Assembly (NCBI GenBank): GCA_902627565.1
Contig: CACOJM010000002.1
Coordinates: 1-64,000 of the forward strand
Length of the DNA: 64,000 bases
Reading direction: 5' to 3'
From: an uncultured Pelagibacteraceae bacterium
GTDB taxonomy: Bacteria > Pseudomonadota > Alphaproteobacteria > Pelagibacterales > Pelagibacteraceae
In this document: piece after piece, positions 62,645 through 64,000 of the stretch
Layout of the letters: every line of letters starts with the position of its first letter
Numbering within the stretch: the first letter of the stretch is position 1
Program-made: the position numbers and the translations under genes
The notes under the pieces: model-generated
The model's database searches: none
Told to the model about the DNA's origin: nothing
What the model saw: only the letters and a program-made list of their open reading frames with translations

Positions 62645-63757
62645 TTACAACTTATCAATGTATTTGTCATGAAATTCGTTGAATGTGCCGTTATTTATGT
62701 TTTTTCTGATAGCGGTCATTAATTCTTGATAAAAATTTATGTTGTGTAAAGTTAACAACATAGACCCGAGTATTTCATTAGTATTAAACAAGTGATTTAG
62801 ATAATTTTTTGAATATTTATTTAAGTTAAGATTTTTTACATTTGGATCAAGTGGAGTGTCATCATTTTGATACTTTTTATTTCTTATATTCACTCTTCCA
62901 TTCCATGTAAAAGCTAAACCAGTTCTGCCAGATCTTGTTGGTAAAACACAATCAAACATGTCAATACCTCTTTTGACTGCACCTATGATATCAGACGGTG
63001 TTCCTACACCCATTAAATAGTGAGGCTTATCTTTTGGAAGTATATCCTTTAAGTCATCTAATACTGTAAACATTTCTTTCTGTGTTTCTCCGACTGCTAA
63101 ACCACCAACAGCGTACCCATCAAAACCAATTTTAATCAATTCATTTAATGATTTAATTCTTAAATCTCTAAATAAACCTCCTTGAATAATACCGAATAAA
63201 GCTTTGTGAGAATTCAGGCCAAATGCCTTTTTAGATCTTTCTGCCCAATACAAAGATAAATTCATTGATTTATTAATTAAATTGTAATCATTAGTATTTT
63301 TAGGGCACTCATCCATTATCATTACAATATCAGAATTAAGTCCAAGTTGTATTTTTATACTCTCTTCTGGACTTAAAATAAATTTTTTTCCATCTACATG
63401 TGAATTAAATATTGCACCTTTCTCACGATCAATCTTATTTAATTTAGATAAAGACATAACTTGGAATCCTCCAGAATCGGTAAGAATAGGTAAATCACAA
63501 TTCATGAAATTGTGTAACCCACCTGCTTTTTTAATTCTATCCACACCAGGTCTTATCATTAGATGATAAGTATTAGATAAAATTATTTCTGATCCAGTTT
63601 TTTTAATATCTTCAATTTTGCAAGCCTTCACTGTAGCTTGTGTACCAACTGGCATGAATGCCGGAGTCTGGATATTACCTCGATGTGTTTCTATCAAACC
63701 ACATCTGGCATAATCATCTATATTATTAATCTTAAAGGCAAATTTTTTTAATGCCAT
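62645..63757 (-). CDS. tgt: tRNA-guanine transglycosylase lacking the zinc cysteines
   Basis: A 370-residue TIM-barrel enzyme that exchanges guanine-34 for preQ1 in Asp, Asn, His and Tyr tRNAs. Substrate motifs are intact: LTDSGGFQVMSLSKL, GGLAVGETQKEMF, GVGTPSDII and the nucleophile-region motif DCVLPTRSGRTGLAFTW. The zinc site that normally reads CxCxxC then His is PLDPNVKNLNLNKYS here: all three cysteines are replaced, although the late His (LLTLHN) remains. The fold may be stabilised without zinc. It lies on the same strand as the cyclophilin fragment (five bases). Confidence 0.94.
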   Translation of the reverse strand: MALKKFAFKINNIDDYARCGLIETHRGNIQTPAFMPVGTQATVKACKIEDIKKTGSEIILSNTYHLMIRPGVDRIKKAGGLHNFMNCDLPILTDSGGFQVMSLSKLNKIDREKGAIFNSHVDGKKFILSPEESIKIQLGLNSDIVMIMDECPKNTNDYNLINKSMNLSLYWAERSKKAFGLNSHKALFGIIQGGLFRDLRIKSLNELIKIGFDGYAVGGLAVGETQKEMFTVLDDLKDILPKDKPHYLMGVGTPSDIIGAVKRGIDMFDCVLPTRSGRTGLAFTWNGRVNIRNKKYQNDDTPLDPNVKNLNLNKYSKNYLNHLFNTNEILGSMLLTLHNINFYQELMTAIRKNINNGTFNEFHDKYIDKL

Positions 63758-63762
63758 TAAAA

Positions 63763-64000
63763 TTATAAAGATTTAAAGCTAATAATTTTGTCTGGATTAT
63801 CTACTGCGCCATTATTATTATCGTCACCACGTTTGATCTTGTCCACAAATTCCATACCTTCAATAACTTTTCCAAATACAGTATATTGTCTATCTAGAAA
63901 TGGTGCGGGTTTAAAGCAAATAAAAAATTGACTATTTGCGCTGTTAGGATCTGATGATCTAGCCATTGACAAAGTTCCTCTATCGTGAGGAAGATTATTA
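63763..64000 (-). CDS. Cyclophilin-type peptidyl-prolyl isomerase (partial, 5' end outside the window)
   Basis: The frame stays open to the window edge and encodes the C-terminal part of a cyclophilin: [40 protein letters not shown] and the end [11 protein letters not shown]. The PPIase core motifs (family 'SxxSQFFIxxxxxxxLDxxytvFG') are intact. The track's start at 63972 is internal; the true start lies beyond 64000. It folds proteins by isomerising Xaa-Pro bonds. The tgt gene follows by five bases. Confidence 0.9.
   Translation of the reverse strand, partial: NNLPHDRGTLSMARSSDPNSANSQFFICFKPAPFLDRQYTVFGKVIEGMEFVDKIKRGDDNNNGAVDNPDKIISFKSL

Overview
The window is about 70% A+T, with very short or negative intergenic spacing and compact proteins. 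Its gene neighbourhoods are alphaproteobacterial: plsX-ihfA-merR, hom/glpX, mltB-rlpA-dac-tmk-holB-metG-tatD, tRNA-Pro/NDUFS4-like, and a heterotetrameric sarcosine oxidase operon. Together with a tandem SAM-II/SAM-V type leader before metY, this points to a streamlined marine SAR11 genome (Candidatus Pelagibacter or a close relative). No rRNA, CRISPR array, prophage or insertion sequence was seen. There are five tRNA genes: Ser-GCU, Glu-UUC, Pro-UGG, Ser-UGA and Lys-UUU.

Layout. 1-2 kb: a MATE exporter and a secreted nuclease. 2-8.6 kb (minus strand): soxBDAG followed by an amino-acid-type binding protein and permease, a one-carbon/methylated-amine unit that makes glycine from sarcosine. 8.7-11 kb: tRNA-Ser and a soluble lytic transglycosylase. 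11-18.4 kb (plus): a dense housekeeping operon, dapA-smpB-folK-rel-pyrE-pdxJ-acpS-lepB-rnc-recO. 18.4-20 kb: hemB and a divergent 2-oxoglutarate oxygenase. 20-26.7 kb: rpiB-glyA-nrdR-ribD-ribE-ribBA-ribH-nusB-thiL, covering serine/glycine, riboflavin and thiamine cofactors. 26.8-28.9 kb: a proton-pumping pyrophosphatase. 29-32 kb: bamE facing a cytochrome bc1 chaperone, then rpmF-plsX-ihfA-merR-rpmG. 32-34.6 kb: chorismate mutase, heme A synthase and metY with its riboswitch leader. 34.8-38.3 kb: rplM-rpsI-argC-lipoprotein-hom.

Accessory segment, about 38.3-45.3 kb, between hom and glpX (often neighbours in alphaproteobacteria): an unknown 238-aa protein, a tyrosine recombinase with a 9-7-9 inverted repeat next to its start, a secreted tandem-repeat mini-protein, a 58-aa two-helix membrane protein missed by the ORF track, a one-domain alkyltransferase, a 460-bp gene-free gap, two transporters, a double-domain glycosyltransferase and a GIY-YIG protein. 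This is the least ordinary part of the window.

45.5-64 kb: glpX, an SbmA/BacA-type transporter, the NDUFS4-like complex I subunit, a zinc-ribbon membrane protein, nhaA, a glutathione peroxidase, the minus-strand run mltB-rlpA-like-dac-tmk-holB-metG-tatD-phnP-like, rarD, sdhE, recG, DUF502, an M48 lipoprotein protease, tgt and a cyclophilin cut by the window edge.

Main points of interest: the tandem SAM leader, with a perfect 7-nt complementarity joining its two aptamers; a tRNA-guanine transglycosylase that has lost all three zinc cysteines; an NrdR zinc ribbon with CxC spacing; a Rel enzyme missing its helical/zinc-finger region; loss of era, fabH and DUF177 from their usual places; and the recombinase/mini-protein cluster. 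No clearly new multi-gene system can be demonstrated from sequence alone.
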